Assembly (NCBI GenBank): GCA_902789745.1 | Contig: CADAPH010000017.1 | Coordinates: 1 to 39,569 of the forward strand | Direction: 5' to 3' | DNA: 39,569 bases | Source: Oscillospiraceae bacterium | GTDB lineage: Bacteria > Bacillota > Clostridia > Oscillospirales > Oscillospiraceae | Part shown: positions 16,662-24,468 of the stretch, one piece after another | Layout: every line of letters begins with the position of its first letter | Numbering within the stretch: the first letter of the stretch is position 1 | Notes under the pieces: generated by a model | Told to the model about the DNA's origin: nothing | What the model saw: only the letters and a program-made list of their open reading frames with translations | Databases searched by the model: none | Position numbers and translations under genes: made by a program

Positions 16662-17021
16662 CTAAAAGCGAAAGCCCGCGCCCCGCTTGTGGGGCATGTG
16701 GCTGCGGTTATACCAGTTGGCCCAGCCCTGCCAGGCGCTGTTGAAGAGTGTCATGCGCTTGTTGTAGCGCTGGGTCTCCCCGTTCTCCGCCGCGACCATG
16801 GCCTGCAGGTAGTAGTAATACAGATCCTCCCCGTAGGGCTCGCCGACGAGCAGCTCTTCCTCGCCGCTGACATAGCTGTCCGGGAACGGCGTCCACACGT
16901 CCTCATGCGTCTGGATGACCTCCCGGTAGATCTTCCCGTCAAGGGTATTCAGCCAGCGCAGCTTCTGCTCCGGCGAATAGTCGTTCGGCTCCAGCAGATC
17001 CAGCCGCTCGATGATGTCCAT
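16662..17021 (-). CDS. Head-tail connector-like protein
   Basis: 119 residues from ATG 17021 (MDIIERLDLLEPNDYSPEQK); an in-frame GTG at 17039 adds six residues but overlaps its own ribosome site. The pattern LRWLNTLDGKIYREVI followed by a helical bundle with DLYYYYLQAMVAAEN matches the all-helical head-completion or adaptor proteins encoded after capsid genes. It lies between the capsid region and the large tail protein, as expected for an adaptor that seals the portal. Confidence 0.65.
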   Translation of the reverse strand: MDIIERLDLLEPNDYSPEQKLRWLNTLDGKIYREVIQTHEDVWTPFPDSYVSGEEELLVGEPYGEDLYYYYLQAMVAAENGETQRYNKRMTLFNSAWQGWANWYNRSHMPHKRGAGFRF

Positions 17022-17050
17022 TGCTTTGATTCCAATCACCTTCCTTATAA

Positions 17051-17110
17051 GCTCCCCCTTTGGGGGGAGGAGTCACCAGTGCGTACACTGGTGACTGAGA
17101 GGGCTCCCCC
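17051..17110. repeat. Double-hairpin repeat between head and connector genes
   Basis: An outer CTCCCCC-TTT-GGGGGGAG hairpin is followed by a perfect 11-bp inverted repeat AGTCACCAGTG / CACTGGTGACT (17071-17081 and 17086-17096, CGTA loop). It has the same outer logic as the CTCCCTC/GAGGGAG repeats elsewhere in the window and could fold in the late mRNA. Confidence 0.75.
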
Positions 17111-17116
17111 GTTCCT

Positions 17117-17326
17117 TTACACGCTCTGCTTCAGGCCGTCGACGCTCTCGTAGAAGTGCTCGGCGGCGAGCTCACCCCTTGCGATCTCCGCAGCGACCGC
17201 CTGGGGCACCATGGACTTCTTGCCGCGGGGCAGCAGATAGTTGACGCCGTTGATGCCGACGAAAAGGTTGGGATCCTCGCGGTCAGCCCCTCTGGGGATA
17301 AATACTTCGGTTCTCTTCTCTTCCAT
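17117..17326 (-). CDS. Small phage protein, 69 aa
   Basis: The preferred start is the second ATG (MEEKRTEVFIPRG), eight bases after GGAGG. The chain has NLFVGINGVNYLLPRGKKSM and then a helical C-terminus ending VDGLKQSV. Short proteins with this VxxNG(V/I)xYxIPRGK pattern are common directly after capsid genes in Firmicute phages. They may be structural or regulate assembly. No enzymatic motif. Confidence 0.7.
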   Translation of the reverse strand: MEEKRTEVFIPRGADREDPNLFVGINGVNYLLPRGKKSMVPQAVAAEIARGELAAEHFYESVDGLKQSV

Positions 17327-17339
17327 TTTCATTCCCTCC

Positions 17340-18413
17340 TCAGTTTGCCTGATCCGCGGCGGAGAAGCTGGACGTGCTCATCACGCGCAGCAGACGCTCC
17401 GGATACAGGATGGTCGCGCCGTTGGTCTCGAACTTGTAGCCGATGGTGCTGAACTGGTTGAGCGGGCCGCCGATCTCACCCTTGTCGTGGATGATCATCT
17501 CCAGCGCGCCGCCCTCGGGGTCGATGATGCCGAAGCTGTCCTTGCCGAAGAAATAGCTGGCATAGACGGCGATGGTGTCGTTCTGGCCCTTGATGACCGG
17601 GGCAAAGACGTTTTCGATGAAGCGCACGCCGTGCAGCTCACCGATCTCGCCGTTGAATATCTCCTCGGGAGAGGCGTACTTGTGCGCCTCGATCCAGCTC
17701 TCGTCGGCGCGCAGATCGTGAGCCACCGAGGGGTGGATCACCGCGTAGTACTTGCCGCCGATGCGGGGTACGCGGTTCTTCTTCATCACGGTGACGGCCT
17801 TGTTGACCATCTCCGGGGTCAGGTGGCAGTGATAGGTCGCGTCCTCCGCGAGGCCGCTCTGCTGCGTCGGGGTCGCGGCGACGGCGCCGGAGGCGCGGGT
17901 GATCTTGTCGCAGTAGAGGACGTTGGTGTTGGTGAAGAGCGCGTCGCGGATCAGGGCCTCCTGGGTCTCCGCGGCGGACGCGCCCATCTCCTCGGTCGCG
18001 CCGAGGATCACGTCGTCATAGGCCCTGAGCTCCAGCTTGTCGGTGATGGCGGTGTAGGTGCCATACTGGTCAATGCTGCCGGTCACGGCGGTGACGCCAA
18101 ACTTCTGGCCTGTGGGGATCACGCCCTCGGTGAGTCTGGAGGCCTTGTCAAAGGTGTTCCACTTGCGCCACTCCACGCTGCCGTGGTGATTGGCGGGCAG
18201 GGGCTGACGCTTGGCAAACTGCGCATAGAACAGCTCCGTGCGCGCGTTTTCCAGCAGCTCCGTGTCATAGAAGGCTTTGAGCTCCGCCGACAGGCTGTGA
18301 CCGCTGTCAAAGGCGGTCGTCGCGCCGGTGGCGGCGTTGACGAAATTGCCGGTTGCGTTGACAAGCGTCCCCGCCTCGGCGAAATGCTGAAGGTTGAAAT
18401 ACATGCTGTGCAT
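17340..18413 (-). CDS. Major capsid protein, N4-gp56 family
   Basis: 357 residues, ATG at 18413 with AGGAG upstream. TLVNATGNFVNAATG, FYDTELLENARTELFYAQFA and EWRKWNTFDKASRLTEG are hallmarks of N4-gp56-type major capsid proteins with the HK97 fold. The N-terminus MHSMYFNLQHFAEAG contains NLQHFA at residues 7-12. This is the same core as the Prp cleavage site known from S. aureus L27 and phage 80alpha capsid, where cutting falls between Phe and Ala (here Phe11-Ala12). A Prp-like protease is encoded in the same operon. The gene lies between scaffold and connector genes. Confidence 0.92.
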   Translation of the reverse strand: MHSMYFNLQHFAEAGTLVNATGNFVNAATGATTAFDSGHSLSAELKAFYDTELLENARTELFYAQFAKRQPLPANHHGSVEWRKWNTFDKASRLTEGVIPTGQKFGVTAVTGSIDQYGTYTAITDKLELRAYDDVILGATEEMGASAAETQEALIRDALFTNTNVLYCDKITRASGAVAATPTQQSGLAEDATYHCHLTPEMVNKAVTVMKKNRVPRIGGKYYAVIHPSVAHDLRADESWIEAHKYASPEEIFNGEIGELHGVRFIENVFAPVIKGQNDTIAVYASYFFGKDSFGIIDPEGGALEMIIHDKGEIGGPLNQFSTIGYKFETNGATILYPERLLRVMSTSSFSAADQAN

Positions 18414-18423
18414 AATAATCTCC

Positions 18424-18618
18424 TTTCCTTATAAGCTCCCTCTCTGAGGGAGCATGTCGACGCGCGAGAAACGCGCGACGATCCAAGCTTTGCTTTCGCG
18501 GCGCGTCCCACACAAGCGCCGTGACTGAGGGAGTCAGCGCCGGTATGCTGAGCGCTCAAAAAAACAGACGTTGACTCCTTCCACCGCTTCGCGGTTCCCC
18601 TCCCTCTGAGAGGGAGGT
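18424..18618. repeat. Large interspersed repeat between scaffold and capsid genes
   Basis: The block is bounded by CTCCCTCTCTGAGGGAG near 18427 and CTCCCTCTGAGAGGGAG near 18599, each a short palindrome. Inside are GACGCGCGAGAAACGCGCG (hairpin) and a stretch shared with 9424-9458. No gene is supported in it. It separates scaffold (stop 18636) from capsid (start 18413). Confidence 0.8.
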
Positions 18619-18635
18619 ATGTGCGTGCGTAAGTT

Positions 18636-19370
18636 TCACTCTCCCGGCCCGATTCTTCTCCCCTGGGCCTTGGCTTCAAGGATGCGCTTTTTCAGCGCCT
18701 CGCGCTCCTGGCGGCTCATCCTGCCGGGCTCGGCGGCAGTGCGCGCGCCCGCCGTGGTTTCGCGCAGTTCACGGGGTCTTGCGCCGCCGCTGAGAAGACT
18801 GCGGCTCACGGCCTCGAGACTGCGCCGCGCCGTCTCCCGTTCCCGCTCGGCCCGGTGCCTTGCGTAGTAGGCGTCGGCAAGTGCAACACCGCTGTGCGGC
18901 GCGGTCATGCGCAGGAAATCGGGGTCTTCCAGCTCCCGCAGCAGGTCGAAGTCCGGTACACTCTCGCGCAGCGCCTCCGCCTCCGTGAGCATCGCGCTCA
19001 GGTGCGCCTCGATCTCTTCCCCGCTCGGGCGGCGCAGCCCCGCGCTCTGCCGCAGCAGCGCCGCGATCTCCCCGGCGTCGCTTTCCGCCGTGAGGCCGTA
19101 ATCCTCTTCCAGCGCCTCCAGCACCGGGGCAAGACGCTCCAGCCTTGCCTCGGCCTCCGCCCTGCTTTTGAGCCGCGCCTTCACAATGCCCTGCACCGCG
19201 GCGTCGTAGCTCTTCCGATACTCCGGGTCTGCCAGGATCTCTTCCCAGCTCAGACGCGCCGCCTTCTCTTCCTCCTGCCCGGCGTCGGCAGGCGCCGCTT
19301 CTTCCGAAACGGCGTTTTCCTCGCCCGTGACCGGCTCCTCCGGTCTCTTGTTTTCCAGCTCTTTGTTCAT
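18636..19370 (-). CDS. Phage scaffolding protein
   Basis: 244 residues, start behind AAAGGAGG. It is highly charged and helical, with an acidic disordered N-terminus (residues 1-40) and coiled-coil stretches about 60-200. It ends in a basic region MSRQEREALKKRILEAKAQG, as scaffolds often do to bind the capsid. Its position directly upstream of the capsid gene is the usual one. It has no NLQxFA motif, unlike the capsid, so Prp-type processing of the scaffold is not predicted. Confidence 0.75.
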   Translation of the reverse strand: MNKELENKRPEEPVTGEENAVSEEAAPADAGQEEEKAARLSWEEILADPEYRKSYDAAVQGIVKARLKSRAEAEARLERLAPVLEALEEDYGLTAESDAGEIAALLRQSAGLRRPSGEEIEAHLSAMLTEAEALRESVPDFDLLRELEDPDFLRMTAPHSGVALADAYYARHRAERERETARRSLEAVSRSLLSGGARPRELRETTAGARTAAEPGRMSRQEREALKKRILEAKAQGRRIGPGE

Positions 19371-19435
19371 ACGAACCTCCTTTATCTATCCCCCCGCGGT
19401 GGGGAACCGGCGCTTTGCGCCGGGAAAGGGTGTGT

Positions 19436-20251
19436 TTACAGCCTGCGCTTTTTTCCGCTGCCGCTGCCCTTCTGATTGGCGGCAAGCTTTTGCTGCTCCT
19501 TCGTCCCTGCGGAAGCCGCGGAAGAACCGCCGCCTCCGCTGTATACGCCGCCGTCACTGCCGCCGCCTCCGCCGACGCTTGCCGCCCACGCGCCGGAGAG
19601 CACCAGCGCCAGGGGATTCTTTTGCAGATAGTCGTTCCGCAGCGCCTCCGCCTGCATACGGTTCATGCCCGCCGCCTTAAGCTCCGCGTCGCTCGGCTGA
19701 TAGCCGCTTTCGGAAATCAGACTCACGAGCTTCTGATAGCTTTTCTCGCCGCGCTCATACTGCTGCTTCTCCAGCGCCGCCGCCTGATTGAAGCGATCGC
19801 GTTTGCGTCCGTACTCGCTGTCAGCAAGCCCCTTTGCCATGTCGAAGTCGGCGCGCAGCGCGTCGCCCTCGGCGCTGTAGCGGTCATAAGCCGCCTTATA
19901 CAGCTCCGGCATCGCCTGCCCGAGCTTTTGCAGGTACAGCCCGTACTGCTGCTGACCTACGCTCTCGGCGTAGCTCGAGCCGTAGCCGCCCGTGAGCGCC
20001 GCGGCCTGTCCCACAGTATCCCGCATGGCGCGGCTGCCCTCGCTCACCATTTGATCGCGGTAGCTCCGGTACAGCGGATCGCTGCCCGGATCGTAGCGGA
20101 AGGCGGGCCTCGACACGATCTGTTCATAGAGTCTCTGGATCTCCCCGTCGTAGCTGGTGCTGAAATCCGGCAGCGCGCTCTCTGCCCGGCGCAGCGCCTC
20201 CATCGTGTCGGCGTATTCCGACGCTCTTCTCTCCTCCGGCATCCCGTTCAT
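19436..20251 (-). CDS. Putative internal virion protein
   Basis: 271 residues from ATG 20251 (MNGMPEERRASEYADT), overlapping the Prp-like gene stop by four bases and using the GAGGAGG hidden in that gene's poly-Glu tail. The middle region (QAAALTGGYGSSYAESVGQQ, then YDRYSAEGDALRADFDMAKG) is a Gln- and Tyr-rich helical section. The tail has glycine runs (GGGGGSDGG, SGGGGSS) and a basic end GSGSGKKRRL. Similar proteins occur in clostridial prophages beside portal genes. A role as ejected or internal protein, like P22 gp7/gp20, is inference. Confidence 0.6.
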   Translation of the reverse strand: MNGMPEERRASEYADTMEALRRAESALPDFSTSYDGEIQRLYEQIVSRPAFRYDPGSDPLYRSYRDQMVSEGSRAMRDTVGQAAALTGGYGSSYAESVGQQQYGLYLQKLGQAMPELYKAAYDRYSAEGDALRADFDMAKGLADSEYGRKRDRFNQAAALEKQQYERGEKSYQKLVSLISESGYQPSDAELKAAGMNRMQAEALRNDYLQKNPLALVLSGAWAASVGGGGGSDGGVYSGGGGSSAASAGTKEQQKLAANQKGSGSGKKRRL

Positions 20252-20589
20252 TCCTCTTCCTCCTCGTCCGTTTCTCCGTTTTCCAGCGTGAACGACACGC
20301 ACTCCGGCCTGTTCTCCGCCAGCACCGCCAGTCCCGCGGCGATCGTGTCAAAGCTCTCACGGCACAGTCTCTCAGCTTCAGGCTCGGGCGCGCAGCGGAT
20401 CATAAAGCTCCCCGGCCCCCGGCTTACGACCGGCAGGACGGCTTCCGCCCGCTCCTGCATGCGCCGTTCCAGCGTCATCATCAGCATGCTCAGCGCCGCA
20501 CACACGAGATCCTGACCCTCCGGCCCCGCCTGGGCGTGGCCCGCCATCCTGAGCAAAAGCCCGGCCCGGTCATAACATACGCGCGTCAT
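20248..20589 (-). CDS. Prp-family cysteine protease encoded in phage head module
   Basis: 113 residues; start overlaps the portal stop by four bases. The sequence MAGHAQAGPEGQDLVCAALS carries the two Prp signature motifs: GHA with His18 and D-(I/L)-VCA-x-(L/V)-S with Cys30. The 12-residue His-Cys spacing equals that I recall for S. aureus Prp (His22, Cys34). Prp normally trims the N-terminus of ribosomal protein L27 and, in S. aureus, also phage 80alpha capsid and scaffold. The gene here lies between portal and scaffold, where head-maturation proteases are usually found, and the capsid in this operon carries a matching site. The acidic tail TDEEEEE doubles as ribosome site for the next gene. 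Confidence 0.82.
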   Translation of the reverse strand: MTRVCYDRAGLLLRMAGHAQAGPEGQDLVCAALSMLMMTLERRMQERAEAVLPVVSRGPGSFMIRCAPEPEAERLCRESFDTIAAGLAVLAENRPECVSFTLENGETDEEEEE

Positions 20590-22442
20590 CGTCCGCCTCC
20601 CGGCTGCGAGGCGTTGGCCGCCCTCGCCCTGGCCCGTTCCATGCGCTTGCCCTCGCCGTCCCCGCTCTTTTTATGCCCGGTCCTGCGGGAGGCGGCCGAC
20701 CTCCGTCCGACCATGCCTGCCATCAGCGCCTGAGCGCGCTCCGGCTCGTATTTCTGCGTCATGGCCAGGGCGTACTGCTGATAGAGCGCCAGCTCCTTCT
20801 GGATGTTCCCGTTATAGAAAAGCTGCTGCATCAGCTCGTCCTTGCCGTCGAATTCCATCATGCTCATGCAGGCGAGGGCCTGATCGCTGTACTCCGGGGA
20901 GAAGAAACCGAGCTGATAGAACTGCAAGGCCAGCTCGTTCTGGCTCATACGGGTATAGGCGCTGCTCTTCTGCGGGATGACCCGGATGTCGAAAACCGGA
21001 CGGCGCAGCCCCAGCTCCATCCCCTCGGGCCCGTAGAGCGTCTGGGGCCGCAGGCCGCGATTGTCGTAGCTGACAAACTGCTCGATCCCGAGGCCGCCCG
21101 TAATGCGAAACTGCCGCGGCAGATCGTAAAACTGGCGTACCAGCTCGATGCACAGCTCGATCATCTCCGCGTAAGCGCGGTAGCTTGCGCGGGTGGAGTC
21201 GCGGCTGCCCTTGCCGCTTGCCTCCTGGAGCGCTGCGATGGCGGAGGCGGCGGTGACGCCGGCGTTTGCAAGCCCCGCCGAGGTCTCGGTGTTGCCCGAG
21301 GTTTCCCGCAGCTCGTTGATGACGCTTGCGCGCATTTCAAGATAGTTGCCGCTGAGAGGGCGGTAGTCCACCATGCGCAGGCTGTCCTCGCCCAGGTTGC
21401 CGCTGACATGCACGATGGGGTTTGCGAGATTGAGGAATTCTTCCTCGTTCACCGCCCCGTCCGCGCGCTGGAAATAGCGCGGCACCGCGCCCACCATTGT
21501 GTTCTTGACAAAGGCGGTCTGGAGCATGTCGATCTGCGTCTGGGCGCTGCGGCACAGGTCGATGAAGCCGTATCCGCAGGGGCTGCCCTCCACAGGGAAC
21601 AGGCTGTCGAACACGAAAGGATAGCGCCCGTGCTCATACAGGCCGCGGGTGAAAAGCTTTTCGTCATTCGTCTCCAGCAGGACGTCCATGTTCTCGGTGC
21701 TGTACAGCAGCGTCCCGCCGACGTACTTACAGTAATGCAGCACGTCCCGCCCCTCGATTTTCTTCTTGTAGTACACGTCGACGACCGTGGATTTCCCGTC
21801 GGTGCCCACGCTGTCGTCGTAAAGAAAGCGCGTGGCCGCAAAGCTCATTGTTTTCAGCTTCCCCGCGAGCTGCGGATACATCGCCTCCAGCTTTTCATTG
21901 TCTTCCAGCTTCGTATGGAAGAAATAGGCGCTGTCCTGAATATCCCGCACGCCCGGCTCCCAGAACACGTTCAGCAGATCGACGCGCTCGATCGCGATAT
22001 CGCCGAGGCCGCCGGCCTTTTCCGCGTCCCAGCCCACGCGGTACACGCCCGTCCCGGTCTTGAGCTTCTGCCACATCCCGTCGGAATAGGTCTTCTCAAA
22101 GGCGTTCTGTTCCAGGATCACGGGCAGGATCTTGGAGAGAATACGCGCCTCGGCCCGGTCGTCCGGCTCCCGCGGCAGGATGTTCGGCTCGGGGTAGGCG
22201 TCCATCGCGTCGGCGTGCTTGGAGACGATTACGTTGTGCAGCCACCCGGACACGGCCTGAAACCCGCCGATCCCGTCGTGGCTCTTACGTTCCTCCGCGC
22301 TGTTGCGGAGCTTCCACCAGTTTTCCGCCGCCACCGCGCGCCGCTCAACGCTGGCCTTCCCCGCCTTGTACTTCTGTAAAATCCGCGTAAACTCCGCCAG
22401 CCGCTTCTCGTCGACCGGCAATTGCATTTGCTCTTTTTCCAT
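20586..22442 (-). CDS. Phage portal protein
   Basis: 618 residues with AAGGGGG upstream. The sequence shows SGWLHNVIVSKHADAMDAYP, a helical stem region with TGTGVYRVGWD, the clip and wing region with SPCGYGFIDLCRSAQTQIDM, and a C-terminal barrel region with Gln-rich helices. The size fits portals of short-tailed phages (P22 gp1, T7 gp8) better than the 400-500 residue HK97-type. Portals form the dodecameric DNA channel at one capsid vertex and bind terminase. The C-terminus is very basic (RRTGHKKSGDGEGKRMERAR), which may contact DNA. Confidence 0.88.
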   Translation of the reverse strand: MEKEQMQLPVDEKRLAEFTRILQKYKAGKASVERRAVAAENWWKLRNSAEERKSHDGIGGFQAVSGWLHNVIVSKHADAMDAYPEPNILPREPDDRAEARILSKILPVILEQNAFEKTYSDGMWQKLKTGTGVYRVGWDAEKAGGLGDIAIERVDLLNVFWEPGVRDIQDSAYFFHTKLEDNEKLEAMYPQLAGKLKTMSFAATRFLYDDSVGTDGKSTVVDVYYKKKIEGRDVLHYCKYVGGTLLYSTENMDVLLETNDEKLFTRGLYEHGRYPFVFDSLFPVEGSPCGYGFIDLCRSAQTQIDMLQTAFVKNTMVGAVPRYFQRADGAVNEEEFLNLANPIVHVSGNLGEDSLRMVDYRPLSGNYLEMRASVINELRETSGNTETSAGLANAGVTAASAIAALQEASGKGSRDSTRASYRAYAEMIELCIELVRQFYDLPRQFRITGGLGIEQFVSYDNRGLRPQTLYGPEGMELGLRRPVFDIRVIPQKSSAYTRMSQNELALQFYQLGFFSPEYSDQALACMSMMEFDGKDELMQQLFYNGNIQKELALYQQYALAMTQKYEPERAQALMAGMVGRRSAASRRTGHKKSGDGEGKRMERARARAANASQPGGGR

Positions 22443-22558
22443 CGTGTCCCCCTTATCTCAGGCTGTGGTATCTGATATGCTGTATTCATACGAAGTCTTT
22501 GATTCAGGCCGCGAAAGCGATTCGCTCAGCCTGACCTGATCGATGGCTTCGTCGTTTT

Positions 22559-22589
22559 TATCGTAGGGGAGGGGCTTGCCCCTCCCGGC
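22559..22589. repeat. GC palindromic repeat, copy 1
   Basis: 31 bases containing GGGGAGGGGCTTGCCCCTCC, identical to the reverse complement of 32765-32795. On the minus strand it falls inside a 50-codon open frame (22610 to 22458, MQNVSFNAGRGKPLPYDK) that lacks a ribosome binding site and is not called as a gene. Confidence 0.85.
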
Positions 22590-22690
22590 GTTGAAACTCA
22601 CATTCTGCATGTGCGCCAGGGCAAATCCGTATTTCGTACCTGTTGCCGCCGGGCTGCCGAGGGCGTCAGCCCCTACTGGATCGGAACATC

Positions 22691-22928
22691 TTAAACTTCA
22701 CATTTTTGCGCAGAGAGATGAAAGCGGAAATGTCCCGGCTTGTCATTGCGAACCAGTGACCGATGTCACTGGTGTGGCAATCCGTATCCTTAAATGCGGT
22801 GTATCTGTATCTTTTCAGTTCAAAATGCTCCCGCCGGGGATGCGGATTGCCACGCCAGTGTGCGCACTGGCTCGCAATGCCGGCGGGGAACATGATCGGA
22901 ATTATCCGGGCGGTATTGTGAAGTTTTA
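22691..22928. repeat. MITE-like 238-bp element between terminase and portal genes
   Basis: Ends are imperfect terminal inverted repeats: TTAAACTTCACA at 22691-22702 and its near complement TGTGAAGTTTTA at 22917-22928 (11 of 12 match). Inside are two inverted copies of a unit of the type CATTGCGA...CCAGTG...CACTGG...GTGGCAATCCG (about 22744-22784 and 22847-22880). No transposase or convincing gene. The sequence AACATC flanks both ends at a short distance. Confidence 0.55.
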
Positions 22929-22950
22929 GTTGTTAACATCCACTACGGGA

Positions 22951-24375
22951 CTATTTCTTCAGCGGGTCGACCATCACCGTCCGCGTCTCCACCTCCCGCA
23001 GCGGCGTCACCGGGCGCGACATGCACAGATACCGCCACTCGTCGGCGACGTGATCCTCCTGCTCCGTGTCCAGATCCTCCGGCTCGGTTTTGGAAAACTG
23101 CAAAAGCGGTATCGTACGGATAAACGCCTTGCAGTTGTCGAAGACATACATCCGAGCCCGTCCCTCGTCGTCGAACTGCAAACGGTAGTGGCACTGCATC
23201 CAGCCCGGAATGCGCTTGTGATCCCCCGGCACGAAATAGATCCCGCACCTTGCGGCGGTCTCGGCGACGCTCTCGCCGCGGCTCGCGTCCCAGATGGCGG
23301 GGTCGGCCACCCCCTCGATCCGCCGGCCCCTGAGCCAGGGGTGCTCGCTCTCGATCCGCGCGATCTCCCGGAACTGCCGGTCCGGCGTCCAGCGCAGTCC
23401 CTCGTTCGGCGTATCGGTGCAGCCGTAGAGCTCGAGAATCCGGTACAGCACTCCCTCGTGATCCACCGCCCACCAGGCGCAGGAGAAGGGCTTGCCGTAG
23501 CCGAAGTCGTAGCTGCGCACGATGCTCCAGCTTCTTCTCGGCCCCGTGCTCAGATCAAACGGCGCGATCACATGGCACCAGCGCCCCTGTTCCTTCAATT
23601 CCTCGCGCGTGAGCTCACAGCCGTGCTCTGCTGCGGCCTTCATGTCCGGCTCAATACGGAAGTCCTCGAAAAACTGCCCCTCAAAAATCTCCCAGCTCCC
23701 GTAGAGCCATGCGTCCTTCAGCTTCGGCGGCAGGCTTTCCAGTTGTTTGATGTAGTCCGGATTTTTCTCCATCAGTGCCCGGTTGTCGGTAATGAGCGCC
23801 TGGATGAAGCTGTGCTCGTCCGGCTCCTCCCCCTCGCGGAAGCGCCTGTCGATAAAGAGGCGCTTGACCCAGTTGTGCCCCTCGCCGCCGGGGTTGCAGG
23901 TAAAGTAAATGCGCTTGGGAAAACCGTTTGTCCCGCGCACGCAGGCGCGCAGCTTCTCCATGCGGCTCTCGCTCTGGTGCGTGGCCTCGTCCACGAACAG
24001 CACGTCCACTTCCGTGCCCTGGAAGCGCAGCGCATCCTTTTCGTTTTCCAGATAGCGGAACAAAATCCTGCTCCCGTTGGGGAAGACGATATGCTTCTTC
24101 GCGTCGTTGTAGACCGCGATGCGCCCGTCCTCCCCGGCATAGCAGCCCAGCATTTCGCACAGCGGCACGATGTGATTCTCCTGCAGCTCCGGGTAGGTTT
24201 TGCGCACAATCATGACCTTGATCCCCGGATACCGCAGACACAGCAGCACCGCCTTGACCCGCACGGCCCAGCTCTTGCCGCCGCCCCTGGCCCCGCCGTA
24301 ACCCACATATTTATGCCGGTCTCGCAGAAATTGCTTCTGCTTCTCGCTCGGCTCCGGCAATAACAGCTCTGCCAT
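22951..24375 (-). CDS. Phage terminase large subunit
   Basis: 474 residues from the ATG at 24375 (MAELLLPEPSEKQKQFLRD), preceded by GGGGTGAT and AGAGGAG; an ATG at 24387 is possible. Walker A GARGGGKS is at 28-35 and Walker B VDVLFVDEA at 123-131, with the coupling motif TCNPGG later. The nuclease domain begins near SYDFGYGKPFSC, and Asp residues in GVADPAIWD and DHVADEWRY are the likely metal ligands. All key motifs are intact. The enzyme pumps and cuts DNA into the prohead. The 93-base gap to the small subunit is purine-rich with short GTGAAAAG-type direct repeats and no gene. Confidence 0.93.
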   Translation of the reverse strand: MAELLLPEPSEKQKQFLRDRHKYVGYGGARGGGKSWAVRVKAVLLCLRYPGIKVMIVRKTYPELQENHIVPLCEMLGCYAGEDGRIAVYNDAKKHIVFPNGSRILFRYLENEKDALRFQGTEVDVLFVDEATHQSESRMEKLRACVRGTNGFPKRIYFTCNPGGEGHNWVKRLFIDRRFREGEEPDEHSFIQALITDNRALMEKNPDYIKQLESLPPKLKDAWLYGSWEIFEGQFFEDFRIEPDMKAAAEHGCELTREELKEQGRWCHVIAPFDLSTGPRRSWSIVRSYDFGYGKPFSCAWWAVDHEGVLYRILELYGCTDTPNEGLRWTPDRQFREIARIESEHPWLRGRRIEGVADPAIWDASRGESVAETAARCGIYFVPGDHKRIPGWMQCHYRLQFDDEGRARMYVFDNCKAFIRTIPLLQFSKTEPEDLDTEQEDHVADEWRYLCMSRPVTPLREVETRTVMVDPLKK

Positions 24376-24468
24376 TTCTCCTCTCATCACCCCTTTTTCC
24401 GCCCCCCGGCGGCGGCAGCCCGCTTTTTACTTTCCGCTTTTTCTTTTCACTCTTCACTTTTCACTTTT

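Noticed and set aside
14983..16665. 560-codon plus-strand frame opposite the tail gene
   Set aside because: Shadow of the 583-aa phage protein on the minus strand; no motif or ribosome site.
20673..22379. 568-codon plus-strand frame opposite the portal gene
   Set aside because: Shadow of the portal gene; composition typical of reverse-frame GC-rich DNA.
22458..22610. 50-codon minus-strand frame MQNVSFNAGRGKPLPYDK...
   Set aside because: Coding-like tail, but no ribosome site, and the first third is made by the palindromic repeat. Kept only as a note under the repeat.
22576..22929. 117-codon plus-strand frame in the terminase-portal gap
   Set aside because: Consists of repeat sequence with inverted units; no start signal.
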